Of a DNA stretch of 64,000 bases, positions 45,856 to 57,442 are shown piece by piece. Both the position numbers and the translations under genes were made by a program. The notes beneath the pieces were generated by a model. The model saw only the letters and a program-made list of their open reading frames with translations, ran no database searches and had not been told where the DNA came from. The stretch spans positions 558,001 to 622,000 of the forward strand of contig MU858050.1 of assembly GCA_033297075.1 (NCBI GenBank), written 5' to 3'. The stretch's first letter is position 1; every line of letters starts with the position of its first letter. Origin of the DNA: Rhypophila decipiens. Lineage: Eukaryota; Ascomycota; Sordariomycetes; Sordariales; Naviculisporaceae.

Positions 45856-46539
45856 AGAAATCAATCTTCTCAATACAATGGGTCTCTTGATGTCGGCTGG
45901 GTTCAATGTTCTTTACTTTGGTTGAGGGCGTGCGTGGAAAATAGGATCTTGGGGATATCACACACAATGACCGGATCTCTCTTCTTCTGCACGTAACGGG
46001 TTCACTTGCGTGGCGATGGTTTTAAAGCACAACGCGGAGTCAATTTCGGGTCGGGTCTCTTCGGGGGGTTTTTAAATTTATTTGTTGGCCTTGCTGCTCA
46101 ACTCCTCACATAGAAGGGTGCCTGCTCTCTCACACAAACAAGAACGAACGACCACACACAAAGCCTTGTTTTCTTCCGAATAGGGGTGGCTGCATGGGAA
46201 ACGTCACGCATTTATGAACCAATTGCATGGGTAGCTTACAGGATGCCAGCTTGTGCATTGATTTGGACCATCACACATAATGAATAGAGAATCCCATCCG
46301 TGGTCGTGTGAAAGTCCGACGTTGGTTGATCTTTTATGTATTTATGTATTGTGTCATCAGGGTCACAATTTCGTGGATATACGACATAGGTCGATTGTTC
46401 CGTCTTCTCGAGGGTCTAATCTTTTGTTGAGCGTTCGTAGCTACCCTGCCCCGCGGGCCACTTGCTTGACAGGTCCTCGCGGGTCCGTGGATAGCTTGGA
46501 ACGTATCCGTACGCCATTTTCTTGACTTTCCAACCCAAA
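45856..46539. other. Intergenic region, no gene seen
   Basis: RPL24 3' flank; AT-rich in places. No coding feature. Confidence 0.4.
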
Positions 46540-46794
46540 GGTATTTATTCGGGTCCGTTCAGGCATTTATTCAAGGTAGTCAAGGTATTTGTTCGAGCTA
46601 ATTAAGGCCTTTATTCCAGCAAGTCAAGGCATTTCTTCTAGCTATTTAAAGCATTTATTCCAGCTAGTCAATGCCTCTATTCTAGTCTAGTTAAGGCATT
46701 TATTTCAGCCAGTTAAGGCATCTGTTCTACAAGAGTACGGATAGTACCTGTATAGAAGAAGACTGGCACCTGTATACGAGAGGACTGGTGCCTC
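46540..46794. repeat. Minisatellite block A: about nine 22-bp units plus a terminal module
   Basis: Nine head-to-tail units of about 22 bp share the core GGCATTTATTC, then a variable AGC, then AGTCAA or AGTTAA; they diverge by 2-6 bases. The last unit reads ATCTGTTCTACAAGAGTA and is followed by a non-repetitive module with TATACGAGAGGAC and GGTGCCT. The whole structure recurs in the same orientation at 48063-48200. Confidence 0.85.
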
Positions 46795-47011
46795 AATATC
46801 ACACATCACGCCTTGTGTGTTAAAATGCCTATCAGCACAGATTCAGAGGACTCAATAATTCGAGGGGAACGGCTCTTTCTCTTCATAACAACGCCTCATT
46901 TAGAGCTAATATAGGCCTCATGGAACGCCCAGATATGCCTCAACAGACGCCGATATACGGCTATACGCCCCATCAAACTCCTGTATACGCATCCCTGGTA
47001 CGTCGGCTAAA

Positions 47012-47657
47012 CTAGAGCTTCGCCAGCACAGCCTCAGCGCCAGACTTGCTGATGCTCTTGGGCACATCGTCAATGTCGGCGTAGATGACCTTGCCGTGGT
47101 CGACGACGACAGCGTACCGCAATGTCCGGTCTCCCTTGATCCAACCGATGGTCTTGCTGAACTCGAGGCCGGCGTCTGACATGAACAGCTGTCAAGGTTG
47201 TTAGTGTGATATACCGAGGGTATGGAAATGAGAGGGAGGCTTACAATCTTCTCATCATTGATGCCGTTGGCCTTGCCCCACGCCGACATGACCCACGCAT
47301 CGTTGCTGGCGATGAAAATGACCTGGTCGACGCCCTTGGCTTTGAGGTTGTCGAGGTTGCCGAGGTACGAGGTTATGTGTTGTTCCTGGCAGGTTGGGGT
47401 GAAAGCGCCGGGGACGGCGACGAGCACCACCTTCTTGTCTTTGAACTCTGTTGATTTGGATAATTATAGGGTGAGTACTAATTAAGCTGGGGTTGGAATT
47501 GAACGTGTAACTGAGATGTGAGGTTTAATAACATACCCTTGCTGGCGTCATATTTGATGGGAATGCCACACGCCGTGACGTTGAGATCGCCGGTTGGCTT
47601 GACGTAGGTGAATGTCACGCCTTCGGGGAAGGAGTCGCCTGCTTTGAGACCGGACAT
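47012..47657 (-). CDS. Peroxiredoxin (Prx5/Ahp1/PMP20 type) with possible peroxisomal signal
   Basis: Three exons (47537-47657, 47245-47447, 47012-47188) total 501 nt, 166 residues. The atypical-peroxiredoxin (redoxin) fold is evident: [19 protein letters not shown], then [19 protein letters not shown], where the Cys after PGAFTPT is the peroxidatic residue, [20 protein letters not shown], and [15 protein letters not shown] after the last splice. The enzyme reduces hydrogen peroxide and organic hydroperoxides using thioredoxin or glutathione systems. The C-terminus is Ala-Lys-Leu, a plausible PTS1 peroxisomal signal, as in PMP20 proteins. The first Met is used, as the fold begins at once. The gene is flanked on both sides by the same minisatellite-type repeat. 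Confidence 0.95.
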
Positions 47658-48062
47658 TTTGTTGTGCTGTGATGTGTGCTTTTAGATGATGGGTTGTTCG
47701 CGGGGTGTGCTGGTTAACAACGAGCGATGATGTGGAAGAAGAAAAAAGGTGTTGAGTCCGAACGGACAATATTTACACCCCTCCTTCCCTCCTACCTCGG
47801 ATAGCGGGGTTTCATGTCGCAAGACAGGTACTGCGCTACCTGTAACCTGCTTCTAAAGTCCGAGTTCCAGTGTACGCAATTGGTATCGTTGCGGGTGGAT
47901 CCGAGGCTCATCGGTTTGGTTCCAGAAGCTACGGAGGATCGCCGGGATCCGAAGATCGGGGGTGGGCGGGCGCCTCCGCTCCCGTGCCGGGCCCAAAATC
48001 GTACAGCAGAGGCTAGAGATTTATTACAGAGTACAGGGCTTTCTCATATACAGGCACCAATC
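47658..48062. other. Peroxiredoxin promoter region
   Basis: Holds the upstream flank of the peroxiredoxin gene; no other gene is seen. The ORF at 47814-48119 runs into the repeat block and is not supported. Confidence 0.4.
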
Positions 48063-48200
48063 CAATTTATTCGAACCAGGCAATGCATTTATTCGAGCCA
48101 TTCAAGGCCTTTATTCTAACAAGCACAGGCATTTATTCCAACAAGTCAAAGTATCTGTTCTACAAGAGTAGTGCCTATATACGAGAGGACAGGTGCCTGT
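48063..48200. repeat. Minisatellite block B: about five 22-bp units plus the same terminal module
   Basis: The units share the GCATTTATTC core with block A (46540-46794). The block ends with TATCTGTTCTACAAGAGTA, then TATACGAGAGGAC and GGTGCCTGTATA, matching the end of block A. Orientation is the same, so the two blocks are direct repeats about 1.5 kb apart with the peroxiredoxin gene between them. Confidence 0.8.
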
Positions 48201-48999
48201 ATATTATGGGCCTTTATTACAACTTGGCCTCTCTCTTACCATTTCATGCTGTCTCCTTTCCTTGTAAAGTCTGGAAATGATGCAATTGCATCATGATATT
48301 GCATGTCGTGGCAACCCCGAGGTCGCGTTGTAATCGGGGTATGGTACCGTGTAGATCGGCGGTACGGAGTATCCGGAGACATCCCGGCGCCGGAACGGCC
48401 AAATCTGGCAGCATAACAATGACTGAGACCATGTCGACTGTGTTTCGCTGGAAACAAAAAGGAGAAAGTCGATAGGATGTTTGTTTATTGAACAAGCTGT
48501 AACCCGGCTTACCTCTATTTTTCTCGCTATGAGGGACTTGAGGTGTCACTCCTTCCATCTCCGAAGAAGACTCTTACTTATCTGTAAAGCGTTTGCCGAA
48601 CTACTCATAAGTTTCCTCGCCATTCCGCCGAAGAGTCCATTCACGAATTAGATGTTTTTCTGATTAGGTGAACAGTATGAGGACGGCAGGGCGCTGACTA
48701 GATCCAGCTGTTTGAATACGACTTAGCTAATGGCCCATAAATGCTCGTCGGTTCATGCGCCCTTTGTGTCATGAGCGGGGACGTTCATGTTCGTAGACCT
48801 CCACTTGACGAACTGACAACCGCTGCTGGGATGCATTTTATATCCACGACTTTCACACGAATCTCATAAGATATATAATTCGAATGCACATTAACCATAT
48901 TGTGTATTTACCACAGAGGAGACAGAACCATCGTCATATCTCTTTCTCTTTGACCTTGTGAAAGCCCTCATCTTCTCCGCAAGGTACCTTGAAGTCACC
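48201..48999. other. Intergenic region, no gene seen
   Basis: No supported ORF or RNA gene; the right end is the promoter of the DUF1348 gene. Confidence 0.4.
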
Positions 49000-49748
49000 A
49001 TGGCAACGGAATCCAAGCCCCCATTTCCCCCTTTTACACGGGAGACGGCCCAGATCAAAGTAAAGGCGGCCCAAGACGCCTGGAACACAAAGTACAGTCT
49101 CTTATCTTCACACATATGTTCAATCAACCAAACAAAGAGACGAGACTGACAGACCCGAAGGAAACCAGAGGTTGTCCAGTTCGCATATACCCCGGATTCT
49201 ATCTGGCGAAACAGGGACACATTTCTGCAGGGCCGTGAGGAGATCGTCAAGTTCCTCACTGACAAGTGGTCGAAAGAAGACGGCTACCGGCTCAGAAAGG
49301 AGCTCTTTGCTTTCACAGACAACAAGGTCCGTTAACCTGCTCTGCAATCCATGCATGCGTTACAATGCTGGCTGGAGTTTACCCTATGGTAAAGGACCAG
49401 CCAACCTAAGGGAAGGATGAAATGCTGAGCTATCAGCCCTCTCCTTTCCCCGTTGACCCCTTTTCTTCGGCAACGAAGACGGTTGCTTTACTGGAAGCTG
49501 GTACGAAGTGATACTGACGAGTATTGCTCTTTCCAATATAGATCGCAGTGCAGTTCTGGTACGAATGGCACGACAAAACTGGTCAATGGTGGAGGACGTA
49601 CGGCCTAGAGGACTGGACGTTTGCGGATAATGGTCTTATGAGAAAACGACAGATGAGTGGGAATGATGTCAGGATCTCAGAAGAAGAACGTTGGTTCAAG
49701 GACGGTGTCGATGTGAACTCGGTTGACATTGGTGAAAAGCACTGGTGA
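49000..49748 (+). CDS. DUF1348 family protein (NTF2/SnoaL-like fold)
   Basis: Three exons (49000-49091, 49161-49326, 49542-49748) total 465 nt, 154 residues. The protein shows the DUF1348 pattern from end to end: PPFTRETAQIKVKAAQDAWN, YTPDSIWRNRDTFLQGREEI, VKFLTDKWSKEDGYRLRKEL, VQFWYEWHDKTGQWWRTYGL, EDWTFADNGLMRKRQMSGND and DIGEKHW. These small proteins adopt an NTF2-like cone fold and occur in bacteria and fungi; their function is unknown. The first junction is the least certain: a GTACAG donor and an acceptor in CCCGAAG (49160) restore NTKKPEVVQFAY, whereas the nearer CTGACAG acceptor breaks the frame. The second donor (GTCCGT) is weak. A narrow cleft enzyme or ligand-binding role is only conjecture. 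Confidence 0.88.
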
Positions 49749-52364
49749 TCTGGTGTGGAGGGGGTTCTGGGAAGGTTGAGGCACGAGAGTCATTTTTCCA
49801 GTCCGTTGAGCAACAGTGCTGCGATGAGAATAAGGACACTGGGCGAGACGACCGAAAGCTATATAAATATCAGATGGTATTTAAGTCGTTAATTCCGGTC
49901 TCCTCCCAACCAACTCGAAATTCCCTTGGAAAGTCTACAGCTTGCATAGCACAGCTGGGGAGCGTTCTCGACTTGGCCACTAGAACTTGGTGGGCGGATG
50001 AAAGGGGCCTTTGGGCAAAATCCGAATAATATCTAGCCTTTCGAAACGAGTTGGGTACAGTAGAGAAGTACGGATAGCGATTGTTACTTTTTTCTTTCCA
50101 AAACCAGCTCAATGAATGATCGGCCGGCAATTGAAATGGAGGAGAGCAACTTGGACTGAAACCCCCCCATACACAACCCTAACCCTGCATCCATGCCGTT
50201 GGGTGGTTCAAGACCCCTTTTTACTTGTATCGCTGCACGAATCAGGTGAAGCAGTAACTGTTCGGAGGAGAGATCGCAACTTGCAGGATCTAGCGGCCGG
50301 GCTGATGCCCCGGCGAGTCGGGCGGAAGTGTTTGAAGAGGAATATCCAATCGATGCCACTCCGTACTGATGTGATATCTGATGGGTGGGCACGAGATGCA
50401 GCTCGAGGTCGTAAACTGCGGGTATTGTTCGAGGAATCCAAAGGAAGAAGAGCTGAGTTCTGACGACTCACTTTCTGAGTGAGACATTGCCATCTAGACC
50501 ATAGACCAACCAGCCTTTGAAATATGATAAAAAGCAAAGGTCTTCTCTGCAAGGGAGTCTCGCCAATAGGGCCAAGGTTGTGCCCCTCTTCCTCAAAAAT
50601 TGGAATCACATGCATTATCCGTAGATATTCTGATATAACCGATGTGCGGACTCTTTATGGGCAACAGGTGTTCGCTGTTGCCGTTCCTTTGCCTTTCAAT
50701 TGGCGGTTGAAGTCGCAAGCCACCACGCGAAGTCTGTGAGAAGGAAGTCAACCGGAGAGATAACAAGAACTTGAACTTGAACTTGGGGGGATCCAGTCTC
50801 TCCATCGCTCATAAAGCGTAGAATCGTAGATATAGGACCGATCGACTGCCTGCGCTCAGGTGTCGGACTTGACAATGTAAAAAGATCACATTTCTTTTTA
50901 CATGGGGGTTATTGTTGTATTGCAGCTAACAAGCTGTGATCAGATTGGCATTAAAAGCAACTGCATGTTCGGATGATGGTTGACGGGAAGTCCTGAGCAA
51001 ATCGGAGTCGAGATTCAGGTGAGGTTGCGGGCGACTTGCAGGGGTATGGGTCGCTGCGGGGGATCTCTTCCAGGTCCACCCACCCACATCGCGCTCTTCT
51101 CCCCGCCCCAGCTGGTCAACAAGGTTGCACTGAATGATTCGGACGATGGGATTTCCGATGAATTCGGTTCTTGAGCATTGGCATTATTGCCTATTTTTCT
51201 CAGCCCCAAAACTCTCTCTCTTGGTGAAGTGACGTCTTCCCCAATGCCGTGGAACTGGAAGCTGCTTCGCCGCTCTGTCCCGTCGACCAAGTATCAACAC
51301 AACATCGAAAGATAAAACGGAGCTTCACATGCTGGGGGAGAGCCGCCAAAGGAGGGGAAGAAGAAGTTGACAGCATGCATCGAGGACTAGAGATGTCTCG
51401 GGAACAATAGCTCCAACGTTCGAGTTTCACCAGTTCTTTTGCTCCTTCCTCTGTCGTCGATGTTTCTTGGCACTTGATATTTCACGGTCACGCTAGGGGC
51501 CGGCCAATTATCCAAAGGAGATTCAGCCTCTCAAATGTCGATCCATGCCACTTCCAGTCCTAGCGTCCTGGTTGGAGATACGAAGCGTTGAAAGTTTCCC
51601 TGGCGAGCTGAGAAACGAGCACCATTTGCCAGATCAGAGTCGGTGAATCTGCGGCTCAGAAGTGTGTCTGCCAGTCTGGCTGGCCATGAGCCTGTTGGAG
51701 GGACCGGAGTTGACGGACGTGATGTATCCTTACCCCTGCCTATTGATGGTGGAGTGTAGAATCGAGTCCTGCGAGATGCAGTCGAGACCGCACAATCAAA
51801 AATGATCGGCCAATCCCATGATTAGCTCTGACAGAGTCCTCCTCAAAGGGTACTCGAGAAGGCCTCGGCTGGGCGCATGAACAACCAACAGAACCATTGC
51901 TATTGCCCTCTCCTATTCGATATTCTTCTTCCGATGTCTTAGTTGACTGGCTACGACGTTTTCGCTCTTGCTTTTGAGTCAAGAAGAGGTTGATGGGGTT
52001 CTCCCAACCAAGTATATCAACTCCGATGCCGCGTTCCCCGGAGGTTAGGTGTGACTCCAGACTAGAGTTGAAGTGCAATTTCCCCCTCCCAGCTCCTGAC
52101 ATCACCATCCTTGATGTCTTGAACGCCACGTTGGCTGCCTTGACGCCGGGGCTACCCTGTCGCATTTCGATATTCGGTCCTTCCTCTCTTGGCCTTGTTC
52201 ACCAGACTCCATATAAGGCACTGACTGGCTGTATTAGCAGTTCAGTCCTCTTTTCCACAAGGCTACATATTGGATGTTTATCCCTCGACCAACTATCCAC
52301 CTCTATACTCTGATCAGTCTCTTCATCTATAGCCGGGGCCTCTTACCACACAAACACCACGACC
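49749..52364. other. Gene-free stretch (2.6 kb)
   Basis: ORFs of 80-140 codons occur on both strands (for example 50208-50615 minus, 51740-52165 minus, 51990-52313 plus) but show no motif, no credible splice partners and no conserved pattern. The right end is the RGS gene promoter. Confidence 0.4.
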
Positions 52365-53853
52365 ATGGGTCTCTTTGTTCCCCTGAACTATCGGCGTCCC
52401 GCGTATGTCGATAGGCCGGGATCGAACGGCAGTGATATCAGCCGGTCTAGTAGCCAAGTAGCCCCCGACGCTGCCAGTGAAAATGTCGAAGGAGCCGACC
52501 GGTCGCTCAGGTCACATAGCTCCGGTTCCTCGGGAGGCATACCCCCAGCCTTGAGCCTTGACAAGATCATTGAAGGAGGCACATGCCCGGTAAGTACACT
52601 GGACCCTCATAAAAGGAGAGAGGCTAATCCAACACAGCCTTGCACAACCCGTGACTTCCTGAACTACCTCAAATATGTCGAACACTCGGCCGAGAATCTC
52701 CAGTTTTACCTGTGGTACCGCGATTATGCCAAGCGGTTCGACGAGGCCCAGACCTCTGACCTAGCACTGGCTCTGGAATTCACCCAAGCTATGGAGGACG
52801 AGGTCGTGACCCGTATCCAAAAAGAGCACGCCGAGAAGGCACGGAAGGGTTCCAAAGCGACCGCTGTGACCGACGTGACCGAGATCGTTCCTGATTTCGA
52901 AGACTCATCAGTGATACGAAAGCCCTCGGCCATATCTGAAAAGGATCCATTCTCTACGCCTCCTCGGTCGCCCTACCCTCTGGAACACCGGTCAACCGAG
53001 GAAATACTGTGTGGGGAAGAGTTGTATAGAAAGCAGGCGAATGAAGCCTTTGCGGCAGTCGGAGTCAAAGCCCCTTGTAGGTTGCTGTGTCTTTCTTCCT
53101 TCATTGGCACATGGCTGCTAACATGCCCCGACAGTCACGATCCAGCCCTTTAGGAAAGAGATTGATCGTGTCATTGCGACCTACATCATGGACCGCGCTC
53201 CTCGGCAGCTGAACCTTTCCGATCGTGAACAAAAGGCCATCCTCCATGCGCTGGCTTATACGACCCACCCATCGGCTCTCCGCATCGTTGTGAGATCGGT
53301 CGAGTCGGTACTCCGGCACCAGGCACACCCAAACTTCATCCGTTGGTCCATCTGCAATGGCAACCCGGCACGTGTCTTCTTCGCCCGGGCACTAGGTGTT
53401 GGATTGATCATCCTCAGCACCGCCGCAGCCGTGATCCTGACTCTCTCCAAGATCGGCCGTGGATACCGTGCCCTGGCAAGCATCGGCTGGGTCCTGGGTA
53501 TCTCTACCCTCATCGCCGCTTACAAGGGAATGTGTGTTGTGCTGCATGGGATGCATCACAGACACGTGCGGCCGTGGGAGCTCTTCACCTCGGAGGACGA
53601 TCCAGAGGATTTTGCCAAGTGTTCGTTCGATACCCTGGGATCGTCCAACAGTTATGAGGAAGAGCCATGGGTTATCAAGTACCAGAAGCGCAACATCGTT
53701 CGCAAGATCTTTGATCGTGAGATCTGGATTCGGGAGCCGGCACTCCGACAGATTCAGGACATCATCTTTGTGCAGAGCATGCTTTGTGCGTTAATGTTGG
53801 CTGGGATTCTGACGACCGTTTTTGTGCTCGTGCCTGGCGGGAATTTGTTTTGA
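52365..53853 (+). CDS. RGS-domain regulator of G-protein signalling with C-terminal membrane helices
   Basis: Exons 52365-52589, 52638-53076 and 53135-53853 total 1383 nt, 460 residues. The first intron is only 48 nt, in frame and stop-free; GTAAGT, GGCTAATCC and ACACAG mark it. The N-terminus is Ser-rich. The RGS domain starts about residue 78 with TTRDFLNYLKYVEHSAENLQ, FYLWYRDY, and is interrupted by a Lys/Ser/Pro-rich loop before LYRKQANEAFAAVGVKAPFT and the helix with PFRKEIDRVIATYIM. The C-terminal part holds two adjacent hydrophobic helices (VGLIILSTAAAVILTL and WVLGISTLIAAYKGMCVVL) and a third at the end (LCALMLAGILTTVFVLVPGG). RGS proteins speed GTP hydrolysis on G-alpha subunits; the membrane helices resemble a fungal subgroup of membrane-associated RGS proteins. 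Which G-alpha it serves is unknown. Confidence 0.88.
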
Positions 53854-55073
53854 TTTTTCATCAATTTGTTAGGACGTCGCTGGGACCCGTCGATCTGCCC
53901 CTTTTTGCTTTGTTTATGAATCTCGATGGTTGGAAGGTCATCGGACAAGCTTGGTAATAAGCGCGCCTCGATCTTGTCCGTTACAAACGCCGACTGGGTC
54001 CCAGACTGTCGGATTCTCTTCTCTTGTTTATTTTGGGATTACCCCTTACAATGTCAATTTTGGTCCGATCGGACTCTTAGTCCTGGCTCAGATCTAATGG
54101 TATGATATGGGTTGTTTGGCGTGTTGGCGAATACAGGTCTAATTGCTGCAAAAAGGATTCCTTTATCTGTTTTCATGTACTGTACTTGGGAGGCAACGTC
54201 TTTATGACTTGGGATTTCATTCGGGACAGGATGTCAGAGGCGAACCTGCCGTCAGGTGCATGGTGTTTGGTGTTTCATTGATCGTTTTCAATGTTCAGGG
54301 GCGTACTTGGGTGTATCGGCGGTAAGGAAGTGAAGTGCTGATGTAATCCATCTAACTTAGCAGAGAAAACCTAGTAAATGTTGAAGATACAACCGATGAA
54401 ATAATCTTCCATCGCAAATGATATTCCGTACCCCATCCTCATCACCAAAATGCTCTCGTGGTCTCTTGCTGTTCCGGGCAGTCTGCCGAGCCAACAGGCA
54501 AAACTCTCGGTAATGTTACCGTATTGGCCTCCTCATCGAGGATCAATCCTGCAGCCATCAGTGGTAACGTGACGTATTGAGTCGGGGATTTCTGTTTCAA
54601 GAACAAACCTCGGGCCAAAGGGACTGGGGCCGGTTATCGATAGCCAAGCCTTGCCGCCCCGGTGACTTTCAGTCCCGCCAAAGCACTGACCCGATTGCCT
54701 GATGACCACCGAAAATGTCGGCCGGGATGAGTTCTACATATGTAAATCTGAGCATTGCCTCAATTTACCGTAAACTGTCAAGAAACAGTCGGACTGGGCG
54801 AGAAATGAGAGGGGAAAGACAGCGAGAAAATCTTTCTCAAATGGCAGTGTCCAAGGATTCGTTGATGCCTCCATGAATCAACGCCTTTTCATCCATCACA
54901 ACCCAAGACTCACTGAATCATTCACCCGCCTCACTTGCAGCAAACAAGAAAGCATCATACCACTCCTTGTTTCTGGATTTGAACACGCATCTCCGCCGTC
55001 CAGTTGCGAAGTAAATGGGCTTGACGATTAATACACAACAAGAAGAAGCTGCTGCTGAAGAAAGAGTTGAAGC
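53854..55073. other. Intergenic region, pantothenate kinase promoter
   Basis: No supported gene. The leader close to 55073 contains AAGAAGAAGCTGCTGCTGAAG repeats of trinucleotide type. Short ORFs are not supported. Confidence 0.4.
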
Positions 55074-56924
55074 ATGTCGTCCGGTATCTACCAGGCCGAC
55101 CCCCCGCAACCACAAGCTCCCGAGCTGCCGGTAAAGCCCAGGGATCCCGCAACGCATAAGGAGCAGACGGTCCGAGATATTGATGAAGAGGACCAAGAAC
55201 TACCACCACATGATGACGTTATTCTTGCACCTTCAACGGGCACTCGCCGGCCGCGGACGGCTACCAATACCGCCGAGATTGATACCGCCTTGAGCCATCC
55301 TGGATCGGTTCGCATCAATGTCAAAGGTGCCTTCATTGTCGACCAGGATGCAACGCCGCCGTCTCCGTCCATCAATGGCGAGAACGGGACCGGTGTCGGC
55401 CCGGCCAGCAACGGCAATGGCCGCGCATCACCGAGCAACCACGAGACCAAAGACATCCGGCTACCGAATCACACTGCCGTTGTTAGTCACATAGCAGTTG
55501 ATGTATGTCAATTCAATTCAACAATACTCTAGAATATTTCCATTCCACTCCTCCATTTCCCCTCATGGCCACTGTGGGGAACCATCTCCCATGTCCGCCA
55601 TGATGTCATCGAAGCTCTCACTAACCCCTATTTTCATTTCTCATGACAGATTGGTGGCTCTTTGGCGAAGCTCGTCTACTTTTCCCGCGAGGTTCACTCA
55701 ACAGAACCCGGTGGCCGTCTCAACTTTATAAGTTTCGAGACGGACCACATTGACGAGTGTCTAGAATTCATGCGCCACTTGAAGCACAAACATGAGACTC
55801 TCAATGGCGACGATGGCAGTGGCAAACGGCCCACCGAGTTATGTGTTATGGCAACTGGAGGAGGCGCCTACAAGTACTACGACATGATTCGAGATGTGCT
55901 AGGCGTCGACGTCCTGCGCGAGGATGAGATGGAGTGTCTGATCATTGGTAAGAGCAAGGTCCCCATAGTGCACCAATACCAGACTGCTGACAGGATTTCA
56001 TCAGGGTTGGATTTCTTCATTACAGAAATTCCCGGTGAAGTCTTTACCTACTCTGAAACAGACCCGATGCATTTCGTCCAGCCATCCGAGAATGTATACC
56101 CGTACCTCCTGGTGAACATTGGCTCTGGCGTTTCGTTTCTCAAAGTTTATGGACCACGCAAATACGAACGTGTTGGCGGTACCTCGCTAGGAGGTGGCAC
56201 ACTTTGGGGCCTCTTGAGTCTACTCACGGGAGCACGCACCTTTGACGAAATGCTTGAGCTAGCGTCCAATGGCGACAACTCCAAAGTAGACATGCTTGTT
56301 GGTGACATCTACGGCACCGACTACGGCAAGATCGGGCTCAAGAGCACAACGATCGCCAGCTCGTTTGGCAAGGTCTTCCGTATGAAACGACAGGCCGAGA
56401 ACGAGGCTGAAGATAGCGGTGGTCTAGGCCATGGAGATCATCACCACGAACACGAACATGAACACCACCACGATTGTAACTGCTCGGAACACCACGAAGA
56501 ACCACACCACAAGGAAAACGGGACCACGGATCATGATGCTAACCATTCCCGCCGACCCTTTTCCAACGCAGACATCTCGCGCTCTCTGCTCTACGCCATA
56601 AGTAACAACATTGGTCAGATCGCTTTCCTGCAAAGTCAGATCCACAACCTGTCCCATATCTACTTTGGAGGCTCTTTCATCCGTGGCCATCCACAGACGA
56701 TGAACACGCTCAGCTACGCCATCAAGTTCTGGAGTAAAGGCGCTAAGCAGGCTTACTTCCTCCGACACGAAGGGTACCTAGGCGCTGTTGGCGCTTTCTT
56801 GAAGCGACAGCCTCATAACTGGGGCAGACGGGGCAGCTTCGAGGAAGCTGCTATCATCGAGGCCCGGATGAAGGCTCGAGGGAGAGGGGATCTGGCCATC
56901 CCTAATGAGAGTGCTGTTATTTGA
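55074..56924 (+). CDS. CAB1: Pantothenate kinase (eukaryotic PanK type) with His-rich insertion
   Basis: Two exons (55074-55502, 55650-56924) give 567 residues. A disordered Pro/Asn/Gly-rich N-terminal extension of about 130 residues precedes the kinase, which begins HIAVDIGGSLAKLVYFSR (ATP-binding loop across the splice). Further conserved stretches: CVMATGGGAYKYYDMIRDVL, DEMECLIIG, FVQPSENVYPYLLVNIGSGV, VGGTSLGGGTLWGLLSLLTG, YGKIGLKSTTIASSFGK, and HIYFGGSFIRGHP near the end. The enzyme phosphorylates pantothenate, the first committed step of coenzyme A synthesis, and is normally feedback-regulated by acyl-CoA. Between SSFGKVFRMKR and the helix RSLLYAISNNIGQIAFLQ, residues about 404-442 form an insertion with 15 His and 2 Cys in 39 residues, unlike a catalytic element. 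The protein is long for the family because of this and the N-terminal tail. Confidence 0.93.
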
Positions 56925-57442
56925 GCGTGAGAGGGGAGATACCAGGCAGGAAATACCAAGAGCGGGCATCTTATTCTGTAGCTAGATTTCATTACCAACC
57001 TTTCTTGCGAGCTACTGCGTTATGCTTGTTAGCGGTATTCAGCGATTAGATATTTTTGTGTGTTAATAGCTTGTAATAATACGTCTCAAAATCTCTTGCA
57101 TGTATCATCCTCATTGTGACACCTTTCATTGAGTGCTATGACACCTGTATCGATCGGTAAACATGGCATGAACAAAACCAAAAAGGGTCTCTCTATAGGT
57201 GTGCCACCCCCTATCTCAGAAAAGCAAGACCAAAAAGTAGAAAGAAGGGGTACGCTAGCTATTTGGGCAAACATACATAAGTTACATTAGCCAAAGGGTT
57301 GAAAAGCAAGACAAGACCAGACGAAACTCCTTTTTTAGGTGACCTCACTCCCTTGCACCAGGTAAGAACCGCTTATCACCACCCACCAGCCCATTGTGTA
57401 TATCAGCAATACAGAGTCTACTCGAATCTTGGTGTATCTTCT
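56925..57442. other. Convergent intergenic region, no gene seen
   Basis: 3' flanks of the pantothenate kinase and mitochondrial pyruvate carrier genes. Confidence 0.4.

Noticed and set aside
50170..50190. Telomere-like CCCTAACCCT
   Set aside because: Just over one repeat unit; no array, so coincidental.
51740..52165. 141-codon minus-strand ORF
   Set aside because: Somewhat protein-like but with no recognisable motif or splice partner; left as unsupported.
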